Translations under genes and position numbers: made by a program | Notes under the pieces: generated by a model | Databases searched by the model: none | The model's input: the letters and a program-made list of their open reading frames with translations, nothing else | Told to the model about the DNA's origin: nothing | DNA from: Diogma glabrata | Lineage: Eukaryota > Arthropoda > Insecta > Diptera > Cylindrotomidae | NCBI GenBank assembly: GCA_963693315.1 | Contig: OY856187.1 | Span: 41,467,242 to 41,531,241 of the forward strand | DNA: 64,000 bases | Direction: 5' to 3' | Shown: piece after piece, positions 46,660-58,835 of the stretch | Layout: each line of letters begins with the position of its first letter | Numbering within the stretch: position 1 is the stretch's first letter

Positions 46660-48278
46660 ATGAATCAAAGATTAACGGTTGTGATAGAAGATTTAAAAGA
46701 TCACCCTAAATGTGCACATGGACCAACTTTACTTTTTCGACGAGATTGCTTAAAAACTGGAAATATTGAAGAATTTTATGCGTGTTCAGCTTGTCGTGAT
46801 CGTAAAGCATGTTCGTTTTATTTACCAAAAGAATCAACGAAAACTCAAAAAATTTTAAATGTAAAACAACAAAACTATTTAACGGAATGCTGTATACAAA
46901 ATACTGGCAAATATCAAAAGGTAACCAATTCCTTGTTATTTCAACAAAGAATGTGAATATATTTTTATTTTAGATTTTAAATTCTAAACCATCAGATCGA
47001 GGTTATTGCGGTAATTGCAATATTTTGATAGAGAAAAATGAGTTCCATTGTCATAAAAGCCATAACACAATACTTGGAATATCAACTGAGAATCTTCTAC
47101 AACCATCATTATTTCTGCCACCTTTAAATAATGATAAACAGGAAGCACAGTATTTTTTCTCAGAATCGTCTTTAATATTTTTAACGAATTCTCTAAGAAA
47201 ATTAAAAATCACGAAAGTGATATGTATGGGAACACCACGGTTGCATGAATATATTAAAGTAAATTATGATAAATCTATAATAATGAGTATTTTGTTAGAT
47301 TACGACAAACGTTTTTATAATTTCTATGATGAGAATGAATTCCATTGGTACAATATGTTCAACAATTACTTTTTAGATGGAGAACAGAAGAGAAAAAGTT
47401 TTGAAGAATTTCTTCATTTGAGAACGTAGGTAACCGTTTCTAATTCATGAGTAAAAAATAATTATTTTATTCATTTTAGAAATGAACAAATATGTTTAGT
47501 AACTGATCCACCATTTGGATGCCGAACCGAACCTTTGATTGCGACAATCAAGCAAATATCTTGCCACTTCCAAAACATAAACAAAGAAAATAAAACTCTA
47601 ATTTTACCTGTTATGTGGATTTTTCCGTATTTTATGGAATCATACATAACAAAATTGATGCCCGAAATGGAAATGTTAGATTACAAAATAAATTATACTA
47701 ACCACAAAACTTATCACGATAGAGAAAGGGGACGTTATTGTGGCTCACCTGTTCGAATATTTACGAATATAAACCCGATCAATATTCAATTTCCAGTGGA
47801 AGAAGGCTATCGATATTGTGAATTATGTAAACGATGGGTTTGTGAAAATAATTTGCATTGTATGAAATGCAAGAAATGTCCCTCCAAAAATGGTTCTACT
47901 TATGAACATTGCGAACTGTGTGCAATTTGTGTGAAACCAAATTATAAGCATTGTAAAAACTGTGGAAGATGTGCTCAGATAGTCGGGCATGATTGTAAAA
48001 CTTATACCCACAATTTGACATGCTGGATATGCCAACGGAAAGGACATAATGAAAGTAATTGTTTGGAATGGGATAAACATTTGAACACCAGAAATGGATT
48101 GGTCAAAAATAAACATAAAATAGGAAAAAATAAACGATCTTGTCGAATCTGTCAAAAACCTGGACACAACGAAAAATTTTGTTTAAAACGAAAAAAGTTT
48201 TTAAAGGAAAGATATTTTTTAGGAAGCTACGTTAATATGTTTAACAGCGATCACCTACTTTTAAAGAAAAATGTATGA
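46660..48278 (+). CDS. ZCCHC4: rRNA N6-adenosine methyltransferase ZCCHC4
   Basis: Three exons, 46660-46920, 46974-47425 and 47480-48278, have GT-AG introns of 53 and 54 bp and consistent phases. They encode 503 residues (human 513). The domains in order are a GRF-type zinc finger (KCAHGPTLLFRR, ACSACRDRKACSFY), a small CxxC..HCH finger (YCGNCNILIEKNEFHCHKSH), and the methyltransferase domain with its catalytic DPPFG at the start of exon 3 (TDPPFGCRTEP). A DHHC-like Cys/His cluster (YCELCKRWVCENNLHCMKC onward) and two CCHC knuckles (CWICQRKGHNESNC and CRICQKPGHNEKFC) end the protein. In animals ZCCHC4 methylates one adenosine of 28S rRNA and supports translation. The start is the first ATG, 64 bp after a TIR element. 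Confidence 0.95.
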
Positions 48279-48317
48279 CCCACGACTTAGATGGTCAAAT
48301 TGTTAACACCATAAATG

Positions 48318-48323
48318 AATAAA
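48318..48323 (+). terminator. AATAAA poly-A signal for ZCCHC4
   Basis: The hexamer lies 40 bp after the ZCCHC4 stop codon on the same strand. Confidence 0.6.
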
Positions 48324-49015
48324 TATTTTTATAAATTATTTCCTCACTTTTATTTGCGTTTCCTCTCACACATGTTTCATTAGTTATATTTTTATACCTA
48401 GATAGAATTAAATCCTGATTAAGACATAATGTCGGTTTACAAAATTGTACAATATTACAAAAAACATTAGAATTTGGATTGACCGCGTACACTGAATCAT
48501 TACGATATTAATTTAAAAGTAATAACTAAAATATATATAATTATAGATAGAATTGTTTTGTTTTATATTATAAATTTGATTTATTTTTATCTACATTTAA
48601 TTATATAGAAGAAAGATGATAAACGAACTAATAACATATAAATTAACAAAATGACGAATTAAGTCTGCACAATACACTGCCATTAATTTAATCAAAAATA
48701 ATAAATTGATGATTAAAAACTAAAAATAAAAAAGAAAACTAAAAGATTCTTTCTATTTCTTAACAATTACAACAACAATTTGTTTTCTAAATCGCTAATA
48801 CAGATTATTTATCTTCAACCAAAAAAAACTATATGAACCAAATATAATAATATTAATTATATAATGTTCCAGATTTTGAAAATATTTTAAACAACCAATA
48901 GTGTTTGTGGTGGAAGAAGTGGAGATGTTTTTGTTGTTGTCTGGTCTATTTTTTCCGCCAAATCCGATGATTCTGGACCAGGTGTTGTCAATGGCTGTGA
49001 CTGTGCATTTAATTG
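48324..49015. other. Gap between convergent ZCCHC4 and RER1
   Basis: AT-rich sequence that must contain the RER1 3' UTR. No gene or repeat recognised. Confidence 0.5.
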
Positions 49016-49364
49016 TCACTTAGTTTCAGGTATTCCTTGGTAACGTGGTTTACTATGCGTAAACGGTAAATATCTATATTTGATCATGTGCTGAAAATTT
49101 TACGAAAATGTTAAATAAAATTATTTTTTTAACAACAAAAACTTACCTTTATCTGTCTTTTCATTGTTATACAGAATAGTGTGATAAAATACATAACCAA
49201 TATAGGCCAAAATACAGGAACGTTGAACACTTCGAAAAATGTACAAATTAATCCAACGATTGTACTTTTTGTTATTGCGTACCAAAATTTAAATTCTGGT
49301 AAACGACGAATAAACGGACGAAATTCCTCATTCGAACGGGTTGGCAATTCCGGACCGACATCAT
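49016..49364 (-). CDS. RER1: RER1, exons 3 and 4 (C-terminal part)
   Basis: Minus-strand exon 49364-49147 (acceptor TTTTAG, donor GTAAGT) encodes [20 protein letters not shown], then EFKFW and [20 protein letters not shown], ending in MKRQIK. Exon 49090-49016 (acceptor TTTTCAG) encodes [12 protein letters not shown] and ends in TGA. This is the invariant core and C-terminus of RER1, a four-helix Golgi protein that returns ER membrane proteins and unassembled subunits in COPI vesicles. The C-terminal tail after PFTH is shorter than in human. With the two exons at 58501-58835 the total is 185 residues (about 196 in human), and all phases agree. Confidence 0.96.
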
Positions 49365-50086
49365 CTAAAACAAAAAGAATACTTCCTGAATATTTAAATT
49401 GCACATGAAAATGAATTATTTCGTTCTGGCAAAACAAAACAATTTTTTTGTAAAGCATGAAAGTGGTTTGGAGAGCCTAGGACAAGGGAAGATAATGTAT
49501 CTATACATAAGTAAGAAGAGAATCTTACCATTATCTGGTTTAGAATTATAATTCACTATATTGAATAAATTTTTATTTAATAAGGATTTTTTATTAGATC
49601 TAGAATTAGAATAAAAATAAAATTTAAAACATACACAAACATACACTAGAAAAAACTTCGAAAACTTGGTAGCGCAAATGGAAACGAATCACGACAGAGC
49701 AGTTTTTCATGAACGAACTGAAAAATTTATTCAGAGAAACATATGATTTCGAATTGAAAAAAATCAACTTAGATTTTTTTTTATCTCCATTTTAGGAAGA
49801 GAACCACTACCGAAACTGGTGCTTGCAGCAAAGTGTACAATACATCTTCTCGTTGGTGACCTTTTTGTGCCGTACATATTCCATATAGGAACGTAGGCTA
49901 TCAACAAGTATCCCTCCTGTATTAATCTCCGTTCACTAAATTTTATGAGTTTCACTAGCAGACTTAAATTAATCGATTAGTTTTACATGGGTGATCACAG
50001 GCCGTAAGATGTTTTTCTAATTTATGAACCATATTGGTTGGAATTGGTTGACTGTTAATGTTTTACTTGAAATCACTTTGACCTAG
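49365..50086. other. 3' part of the 9.1-kb RER1 intron
   Basis: No feature recognised before the LINE that starts near 50087. Confidence 0.45.
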
Positions 50087-50568
50087 ATGAGTCAAGTCCG
50101 GATCCAGCGATATATTCTAAAAAATATATCACTTCTCAAGATGAACGGGTCTACGCCCCGAAGTACTCGGAACCCAATTCCGACCAAGGACCATCACAAC
50201 AATTTCGACGAAAGGTGCAAATCCATCGCTCCATTTTTTGGGTTAGAAAGCGACAGCTGCAACTGGCCTCACTGCTTCAAATACTCCTCGTCATGGCTGG
50301 TATTGAAAGAAATCCGGGACCAACTAAACATGGCATTGTTCAATATGTAAAGACATTTTAAGAGCAAACATAACATCCATCCAGTGCAACACCTGCAAAG
50401 AATGGAGTCATCTCAAGAACCACTTAGGTTTGGCCACACATAAACAATGGACCAAACACTACATAGCGCCATGATGTCAATTATCTAGTCAACATACCAA
50501 CACGAGCTCGCAGCAAAACACAATCGGAATGAACACGCATCCGGAAACTCCGAGATGATGTCAAAATT

Positions 50569-53262
50569 ATGCAATTGAATTGCAACGGTCTCACCAATAA
50601 GATAGATGATATTATAAGTTATATGTGCAATAACAATATTCTAGTCAAGGTTCTTCAAGAAACCAAATTAAATGTTAGATCTAAGCTGAGTAATAATTAC
50701 TGTGATTACAAAATTATAAGGCTGGATAGAGGGAAGGACAAAGGTGGTGGCCTTGCCTTTATCATTCATAAGACCGTTATCTACCGTACAACCACATTAC
50801 CTGCAGTACCGGGAACTGATAAACGGAACAGAACAACTGGGCATAATAATAAAATCCGGCAACACGGAGATAACTCTAGTCAACATCTATATTCCATCAG
50901 TAAGCAGCTGTGATACAGGTTATGAGCCGTCCATATGACATTTATTTTATACAAAAGACTGTCTGATACTCGGCTATGTGAACGCTCGTCGTGATCTATG
51001 GCACTCGCACCTAAACACTGATTCACGAGGTGAAAACATTGCTGATTAAATTGACGGCTCCAATTTTGGAGTACCAACAAGGGTAACGAACAACTCATAC
51101 TCTTCTCCAGATATCTCACTTGCTAGTATGTTACTAATGCCAATTGCAGAATGGAGAACAGAAATTGCATTGAGATCAGACCACTGGGACTCCACTTGGG
51201 ATCATACCATAATCAAATCAATTCCGAAAAGAAGACATATATTAATTTTAACAAAGCTGACTGGGAAAATTTTACAAATTTTACCGAAACTGAATTCAGT
51301 AAGCAATTTTTACCACTTGACGACGCCCTCTCTGGGGAAAAACAATTCAGAGAAATTTTTAATAAGGCTAGAGCTCGCTACATAAAAGCTGGCAGAATTC
51401 AAAAACTAAAACCAAACTTTCCACATAAACTGTGTGTGCTTTCTAATCAAAGAGATGACATCCGTAAAGCAGATCCAGCAGACTCCAGAACTCCGGACCT
51501 GAACAAGCAAATTAACAAATTGGTCACGGACCATAAAAGAAATAAATGGAGAGAGTTAGTGAATAAATCAAACCTGGGTACTAGTAAAAGTCTTTGGAAT
51601 GCCATTAAGGGCTTAAAGCCGCAATTAGACTATTGCAGAACTCTGCAATATTTCTGCAATAGTCGTGCAATGGTAGTGTGTAAAATATTCATTGCAGAAA
51701 AGTTTGGCAATGAACTCATTGCCAAACATTGCAATGAGTCATTGCAATGTTTTGCAATGAGTTAATTGACAAACTTTTCTGCAATGAATATTTTACACAC
51801 GACTATTGCAGAAATATTGCAGAGTTCTGCAATAGTCTAATTGCGGCTTAACTCATCCTCGACAACCACAAAATAATTGCATCTCATTCGACGATACCCC
51901 ATTGAAAACCACAGGAAATGCGCAAACAAATTTAACATTCAGTTTACACAAAAGCAGCGTAAACACGAGAAAGAGACCAGATCAGTGTTGAGACACATGC
52001 GCAAACTTAACACTGACAACTTGGAGGATATTATATTTTCTGAAGAAGAGGTGGGGAATGCAATAAGGAAAATTAAGCCATCAAAAGTTAAAGGACCCGA
52101 CGGCATCTCAGTTATCATGCTCAAACACATCGGACCCAAAGGTTTGAACTTCCTCACTACTACACTTAATACATCTTTAAAAACTCTTCAGATACCAAAT
52201 ATCTGGAAAACGGCCAGAATCGGCCCCATTTTGACACCAGGAAAACCTGAAGAAAAGGGAGTCTTACAGACCAATATCCATCCTTTCATCGGTCGCCATC
52301 GAAGCACTTCTGCTCCCCCAGCTGACAAGATCCTGCAATTTGGCGCCACACCAACATGGCTTCCGGCGAGCACACAGTACAACCACCGCGCTACACAGAA
52401 TATAAAACCAGATCAGTGATGTTCTGAATCAAAAACACCATGCGCTAGAACAGTTTTAGTTGCACTTGAACTGTCAAAAGCATTCGTCACAGTGTCGCAC
52501 GCTGCTCTATTGGATGATATCTTCAATACTAATCTGCCAGGTTTAATGAAGCGCTGGTTGTGCAATTACCTCAGAGGTCGCCAAACATATGTTGAGTTTC
52601 GTAACTGCAAGTCCAAAATGAGAGTGCTAAGACAAAGAGTTCCTCAAGGCGGAGTTCTCTCGCCGTCATTATGCAATCTCAAACTAAGCAGTTTGCCTAA
52701 TCCACCAGAAGGAATAACTATCAAGTCATATGCAGATGACAGTACAGTGCTTGCAACAGGAAATAACTTGAAACAACTCACAAATATCCTGAATACCTAC
52801 CTTAATATTCTGTATGATTGGTTTAAAAGCAGAAAACTAAAACTTTCCACTGAAAAGTCCACTTCTATACTTTTCACCTCATGGACGAAGGAGGTAAATT
52901 TAACACTAAGTATCTGCATAGACAACATACTTATTCCTACATTAAAAAATCCGATACTGTTGGGTGTAACATTCGACCCACTGCTTAAATTCAATGCTCA
53001 TGCACAACAAATAAACTCAAGATTGAAAAACTGGAATAAAGCATTAAAAGCCCTAGCGGGTAGTTCATGGGGCAAAGATAAAAATACCATAATAACTTAC
53101 AAGGCAATAGAAAGACCTATTATAAATTATGCTGCACCCATATGGACTCCCAAGTTGCCAGCACTCACTGGAATAAGTTACAAACAACACAAAATGCTGC
53201 CCTGCGAACCGCAACCGGATGTCCCTGATGGCCCACCGAGATCACTTGCACAAGAAAAGTAA
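50569..53262 (+). pseudogene. LINE C endonuclease/reverse transcriptase, inactivated
   Basis: Pieces lie at 50569-50913 (endonuclease start), 51151-51617 (end of endonuclease and linker), 51850-52260 (reverse transcriptase palm start, IRKIKPSKVKGPDG) and 52440-53262 (reverse transcriptase with LSKAF, PQGGVLSPS, YADDS, thumb). Frameshifts occur near 50815, 51130 and 52260, besides the nested hairpin MITE. The first catalytic Asp region (ALELSKAF) keeps its order but has lost the canonical Asp. The element is dead. Confidence 0.88.
51616..51849. mobile_element. Hairpin MITE (234 bp) nested in LINE C
   Basis: AAGCCGCAATTAGACTATTG at 51616 is the reverse complement of 51830-51849, and the pairing continues through TGCAGAACTCTGCAATATTT, ATAGTCGTG and GCAGAAAAGTTTG to near the centre. 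The interior is made of ATTGCA/TGCAAT units. TTA(A) flanks both ends, which would fit a TTAA-type target. It interrupts the LINE reading frame after LWNAIKGLK. Confidence 0.82.
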
Positions 53263-53759
53263 CATATTACCGGTTCGTGAATATAATGAAATGCTAACCA
53301 AACAATATCTATTGGTCTGTCACAAAGAGCAACATCCTTGCAATGACACCTTAACTACGATCGAACCACCTAGGTCCTAAAAACATATGGAAGACAGCCA
53401 GATGCTTTCTGCAAAATGTCAGAGATAGCCAGGTTACTGGTAACATCGACGAATCTACATATATAATTCCAAATCGTGTTTTAAATAGAGAACCACCAAA
53501 AGTCGCTGTCGAAGAGGTCCAACTACCCCGTAGTACCAGATCTATCCTAGCTCAACTAAGATCCGGTAGGTCACGCATTCTAAACAACTACAGGAGCAGA
53601 GTTGAACCTGAAATTATTGACAAGTGTCCCGCATGTGAATATAACTAACTTGATGAAGGAAGATTTGTGGTACCGCCCAAGGGCAGTAGCAGAGTTCCTG
53701 TACCTGGACATTGAGCCGGGGGATTAGCACCAAACACGTCGCAACAACAACAACAAAAA

Positions 53760-54590
53760 ATATATCAATCAAAAGTATTCAACTGAGGAAACCAACAAAA
53801 ATTTTACTTTAAACATGATGTGAAGTCCGGATGATGTACTCAAGGGTCTTGAACCAGAAATGAAAAGCTAGAGAATGGATATATCCTCACAATGCAAGAA
53901 ATAAAACAACCAATAATTGCCAGTTTCCAAAATATTGATAGTACGATCCTCTCACGGTGTCCACTTTTTTTCAAACGGAAACCCCATGAATTTTCATAAT
54001 TTTCCAGTAGAAAAATACGAAAATTCCACGACTTTTCCAAACTAATTATTTTGTAAAAAAAAAACTAAAATGTATACTTCTCGAGACAGGTATTATTTAA
54101 ATTGGAACAAATGTATACTTATGTACTTAATTCTCTTTTAATGCAGTGGGATACCTTCCTCAGAAAAATGTATAAAAAAAATAGCAAAACATTTACGACT
54201 TACATTGCATAGAAAGGGATACGTTCCATGATTTTCGAAAATCGAATGAAATCAAAAAAATCGTGTAAAAAAAATCGAAATTCACCCAGAAAGAAGAATT
54301 TTGTGAGAGACATGTATTTGAAGAACGGAGGGAAAATTTTCTTTAATAAATTGAAACCCTAAGGATAACATTAGTTCTTTTGGTTAATTTTTAATCTTAC
54401 AATAAACTTTAATCTTATAAACATTTGTCATTAAAAACAGAAAGGGGAACATTTATACAGAAAAACAGGCTGCCCCATAAAGAAAACTACTACAACGGAA
54501 AAAACTCAGCACAAAAACTGTATAGAAAACCAAATAACTTCAAAAATCGCGTAAAAGAGATTTCATTGTATTAACAGCTATCTACTACCT
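53760..54590. other. RER1 intron DNA, no gene seen
   Basis: AT-rich. GGGATACGTTCC at about 54229 repeats the first 12 bases of the TIR element at 46042, but no partner end was found. Confidence 0.45.
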
Positions 54591-55040
54591 CTTCGCATTA
54601 GGAAGCAACTTGTTCTATCGATTATTCTACCTATCATTGAATATTTTATAAAGATTGTATCCGGTTGTACTAATGAAACTATTAGTATCCTCAAGAGAAC
54701 ATTTAACTATGCAGTCAAATTCGTATATATTTAAGATCTTGTGACCATGTGTCGTCCCATGTCTGTGATCTTCTGAGAACTAGTTTTCTTTATCATATTA
54801 AGGGACGTCTTCTTTGTCTGTTCTACCGAGTTATCATGTTTCAGTCCCCTACTTTTCTTCTCAGATGGTTCTCTATCGGACATTTTAGGAGGCAACTAAA
54901 TCTTATACCTACCCAGGTAAACTATGATTCTTGGGCTAAATCATTTACTGTGAGGGTCATCAAGCTCTTTAATGATTTACCGCTGTCTCTAAAAGGTTTA
55001 ATTTCTCACAACCAGACTTCAGGAGGGAGTTAATAGACCT
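54591..55040 (+). pseudogene. LINE reverse-transcriptase C-terminal fragment
   Basis: Reads RKQLVLSIILPIIEYF, LKRTFNYAVKFVYI and, after a shift, MSSHVCDLLRTSFLYHIKGR, then YDSWAKSFTVRVIKLFNDLP. This is the thumb/C-terminal stretch of Jockey/CR1-type reverse transcriptases (compare LINE A's C-terminus with its SIRLWNNL). The 5' part is missing and at least one stop and one frameshift are present. It is a 5'-truncated, decayed copy. Confidence 0.65.
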
Positions 55041-55117
55041 TTTCAACTCTGTGTTAAGTAGATTCACCCGTATTGTGTTTTTTTTTGTTGAAGGCGCTCT
55101 ATTTATTGGCTAGGGGG

Positions 55118-55309
55118 AAGTGCAGTTAGTGTGGGAAACTCTAAAAACGCTATGTTACACCCTTTCTGTTATTAAAAATGAAATTAATTTTTTTACGGAA
55201 TATTCAGTGAATATGTTGTCGATACCAAAGCTTTATGTAACAATTAAAATTTTTAAAAAAAAAATTTATTAAAAGAAAAAAAAATTTTTTTCCCACACTA
55301 ACCGCACTT
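55118..55309. mobile_element. MITE, 192 bp, 21-bp inverted ends
   Basis: AAGTGCAGTTAGTGTGGGAA at 55118 pairs with TTCCCACACTAACCGCACTT ending at 55309 with one mismatch. The interior is AT-rich with poly-A/T runs. It has no coding capacity. Confidence 0.65.
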
Positions 55310-56097
55310 AAGCCGCTTGATATTAAAGTTTCTTCTAGTTACTATTTTTCTACTACAAGGTACTGCAACGTCTTTCTTTACTTTTCCTCTATCCCTCTTT
55401 CTTTCTCCCTATTCTCGTTCCGTTTTTTCTTTATGTCCTTAGTGTCTCTATTTTTTATTCCTAGTCTTTTATTTTTTTTCTCTCTTCTCTCTTCACTCGA
55501 TCATCACGTTTAGTAGTATAGATTATAGAACTTCTTTGTCTGGATACTGAGAGCTCATACGTCCACACTTGTAGTAGGTACTGGTATGCGCCTAAGCTAT
55601 TCATTTATTTCATAAGTGAAGCTTGCTGCTCTTCCTGTTCTAACAATAGCCTAATCATATCACCAACATTTTGCTAACCGTGCAATGCTATGGGTCATTG
55701 GCCTTTTTGTAATCAGATTAACATTCTTTGTTTTCTAGTCTTACTGTTAGGTTGTTATTTGTAGATATACTAGTTAACTCTAGATTAACCATATCAGCGT
55801 TTCTGAGGAGTTTGTCTCGAACTGTTATGGTGGTTTAAAATTTGAAATTTACTTACTTGTAAAATTTATATAGGAAATTTTTTATGTAGCAGTTTGTATA
55901 TGCATTTTTATACAATCTTACAATGAAGCAAAACATTACATTAAGTGATAGAATAGAATAGTGTATATACTGAACTATACAGGAGATAAAATAAATTACA
56001 AAGAAAATATATGGTAAATATTTTTTATAATAAAAGTTTTTGTTAAAATTAAATTTTTCCAGAGAAACTAAAATTTCGTCCAAAAACAAATTTTTAT
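55310..56097. other. RER1 intron DNA, no gene seen
   Basis: Pyrimidine-rich around 55370-55500, otherwise AT-rich. No supported feature. Confidence 0.45.
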
Positions 56098-56290
56098 CTC
56101 GTCGCTAGTCGAGTGGGTTAAATGGTTAACCATAAACTCTGATCAGAACGCTGGCTCGATCCCCGAACTGGAATTGATATAAAACATTTGTTACGGCTCT
56201 TTCACTTTTCAAAGCACTTTTTCATTCTATTCAATTGAATACATTCAGTTCTAGTGACTTATAATTCATGGACTGGAATAATTAAATTAA
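56098..56290 (+). mobile_element. Possible third SINE copy
   Basis: The tRNA-like head has CTAGTCGAGTGGGTTAAATG (A box) and GGCTCGATCCC (B box), 35-40 bp apart. It is followed by a tail with ATACATTCAGTTCTAGTGAC and TTATAATTCA that loosely resembles the tails of the SINEs at 6187 and 29106. The head does not close into a full tRNA acceptor stem, so it is not called a tRNA gene. Confidence 0.45.
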
Positions 56291-56339
56291 TAACTATGAT
56301 GACATCACTGATCAAAACCACGTTCAAAACCATTGACCG

Positions 56340-56890
56340 GTCCCAATTATAAATTATACAGCGCCTATCTGGTCTCAACAACAGTCAAATTTCATGAAAG
56401 AAGTTACAAACCAGACAAAAGGCTGCATTGCGCATTGCAAAGAATTAGCTCTCAATGGGGCACACCAATACCATTTACGTGTTGAGAACAAAATAAGTCT
56501 CATTTCACCCTTGCAACCATCAACTACGACATTTAATTAATAACCTAAATAAGCCTAATGCTCTTGGCATAGGTGGACTAGATCATGAAATATAAAAGAC
56601 AGCTGGCAGACCAACATAAGAAAACGGACGGTAGTCGATAATTTAACTAAAAATAAACAAAGTGCTTAACCATCAAAAACGCTTTTACGCAGCTCGATAA
56701 AGACGGCTATCCAACTTAGATCGGGCTATACCGTCTACTAAATAGTTATTTATGTAATACAACCCCATCATTGATGCCTACTCTAGCGGTAATTACGGAC
56801 CAGACCACACGACACGATGCATTTAGATGCTCACAAAAATTTACTAGCTTGAAAGAATCATCATTATTAACCAATCTCGCAAAGGCCGGG
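56340..56890 (+). pseudogene. Heavily decayed LINE C-terminal remnant (LINE C-like)
   Basis: Scattered frame pieces (TRQKAALRIAK, LIQLRSGYT with a shift, NSYLCN, DHTTRHDAFRCS) follow the order of the region after the reverse transcriptase in I-type LINEs, including the remnant of the CxxC...H...HxFxC motif. Stops and shifts are frequent. Assignment is by motif order only. Confidence 0.4.
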
Positions 56891-58500
56891 TGCTTACCTT
56901 AGCTTAAAGACGTTGGCGAACGAAGGATACGTTAAATGTCTATTCAACGGTATGCGTTACAACTGTTCAACATCTTTTTTTTGAACGGCAAACTCTTGTC
57001 AAGTTTCACCACGCATGTTATAATTTTAAGAATACAATCCATTTTTAGTTTAATGTTACTTGAAAACTTCGTCGATTATTTTTATATGGGTTACACTTTA
57101 ATCTGGATGGAAATCCAAATTCCCGGGTATTCCAAATTCAAAACCAAGTCCTACCATTCGGCCACACTTAACAATTGTTATTCTATTTAAATTAGACATC
57201 ACTTACTTGATTTTTCAGTTAATTTTTAGTATGCTACATCTGAGCAGTCACAAGATCGTCTAATAGCTGTGGCAAGAAACATTTTCAGAAAGAAAATATT
57301 CCATGAGTACATTACATATCTTTAGCGCTGGAACAGACAGATATCCGTCTCAGACAAGTAACTTCTACATATGAAGGGTGCTAAAATATCAAACTTAGTA
57401 ATCGGTAAACATGGTAAGGCTCCATCATTTAAGAGCACCCCCAAAACATTAGAAATAAATTTGACGACTAACAAAACCAAACCAGCAAAACATATTAAAC
57501 TTTTAAGCAATATCTTGTAATACTGAATTATATTTGTATAAAATATGGGAAGTGGCAGATGTCTTAAGTCAGTGTATAATAAACTAATTACGTACATATT
57601 TAATTAAAATTTAATATTAACTTAATACCAATTCAAACAAATTTTTGTTTTGTGGTTGATGTAAAAAATTTATGAATGTAAGAATCAATAATATAGCGTG
57701 TTCGCAGGAAAGGTTTACTACATTTTTTGGTGAGCAGTGTTCATATTTGGCGGTCATGACGAAAATTTTTTATGGAAAAATATTCGATAATCTACTTTTT
57801 TAATCGAAAGCACATTTTATCAAACATCAATTGTTATTCCATCAAAACTATTTATCGTTTCATGAACTATTTTGCAAAGGTTCTGCAGTGGATACCTAAC
57901 GTTTGAACTTCAGACATTTTTGAATCTGAAACAAGAATTATGTGGGAAATAATATTAACAATTTAAAATTACATTGACACCAGTGTTCTTTCCACAAGAC
58001 CATTAACCTTTCCATACGTAATAAGTAAATCGAATCCTAGCATTCAATTAAACGTTTTCGTTTGCATGTTCTTATAGAGTGGTAAGCCGTTCCGGCACAC
58101 ACCCAGTACACCAAATACAAAATTTAAATTTAAGAAAAATATCCAATTCATTTAATACCATGTACTGTCTGCTAACCCTTGTCATAAAACAATACAATTC
58201 ACTGATAAGCTGCTTAGTTCAACGTTAATCAAAAAATTTCTAAGCATATACATATTGATAACGATTAAATCATTCGTACAATCACTTCAATTTGATACAT
58301 CAAAACATATGAAATTATGATGATTTGAAATAACCGATGATAATTATGTCATCAAACATTTTAGAACTCATACAGATTAAAAATGAAGTTAATTTAATCA
58401 TTAGTTGAATTACCATTTCACACTGAGACTTCTACTTAAGCAAAACAATATATAGATATACATATTTGATAATTGTTAAAGAAAAACGGTTTTTGCTTAC
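56891..58500. other. 5' part of the 9.1-kb RER1 intron
   Basis: AT-rich, no gene or clear repeat recognised. Confidence 0.45.
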
Positions 58501-58835
58501 CATCCAGATCAAATGCCGGGTCCATCTTTGGTGTTAAAAATGCAATGAATAGATTTAAATGATATATGCCCAAGGCGTATGTAACAATATACCACCCCTG
58601 CATAGTAAAAACTCGTAACAAGAATAACAGAACGAGAAATATTGCAAAGCCCCATCTCATTCTTGTATGCGGTGTCCATCTATCTAACTGTGTTTGCCAT
58701 AACTAATAAAATAACAAAATATATTTTTAAAAATTTTAATTATTACATAAATAGAAATTGTCGATTCCTAACCTGTGACAGTCTCTTAATAAACAAAAGA
58801 ACAGCATTGGATGATGGCGCTGTCTCTTCATTCAT
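58501..58835 (-). CDS. RER1: RER1, exons 1 and 2 (N-terminal part)
   Basis: Minus-strand exon 58835-58773 starts at ATG (MNEETAPSS, IKRLSQ) and has donor GTTAGG. Exon 58702-58501 (acceptor ATTAG, donor GTAAGC) encodes LWQTQLDRWTPHTRMRWGF, then the first membrane helix and MQGWYIVTYALGIYHLNLFI, a stretch nearly invariant in RER1, and AFLTPKMDP. It ends in phase 1 and joins the exon starting at 49364 (D-D-V-G-P). The gene therefore spans 9.8 kb although the protein is only 185 residues. The 5' neighbour AIMP2 is on the same strand. Confidence 0.95.

Larger units (their letters stand above)
50087..53758 (+). mobile_element. Non-LTR retrotransposon (LINE C), I/R1-like, inside an RER1 intron
   Basis: The leading ORF fragment includes a 2A-like GIERNPGP (50299-50322) and a PHD-like Cys/His stretch (CKDILRANITSIQCNTCKEW). 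It is followed by endonuclease (MQLNCNGLTNKIDDI, LQETKLN, GGGLAF), reverse transcriptase (KPSKVKGPDGIS, RVPQGGVLSPSLCNL, SYADDST) and a C-terminal tail with CPACEY. The element ends in a CAA repeat at about 53742-53757. It runs antisense to RER1, and a hairpin MITE is nested in it at 51616-51849. Confidence 0.88.

Noticed and set aside
47823..48167. Minus-strand frame of 114 codons
   Set aside because: Antisense of the ZCCHC4 zinc-cluster exon.
56104..56172. tRNA gene
   Set aside because: Has A- and B-box-like words but no proper acceptor or anticodon stem. It continues into a SINE-like tail, so it was called a SINE.
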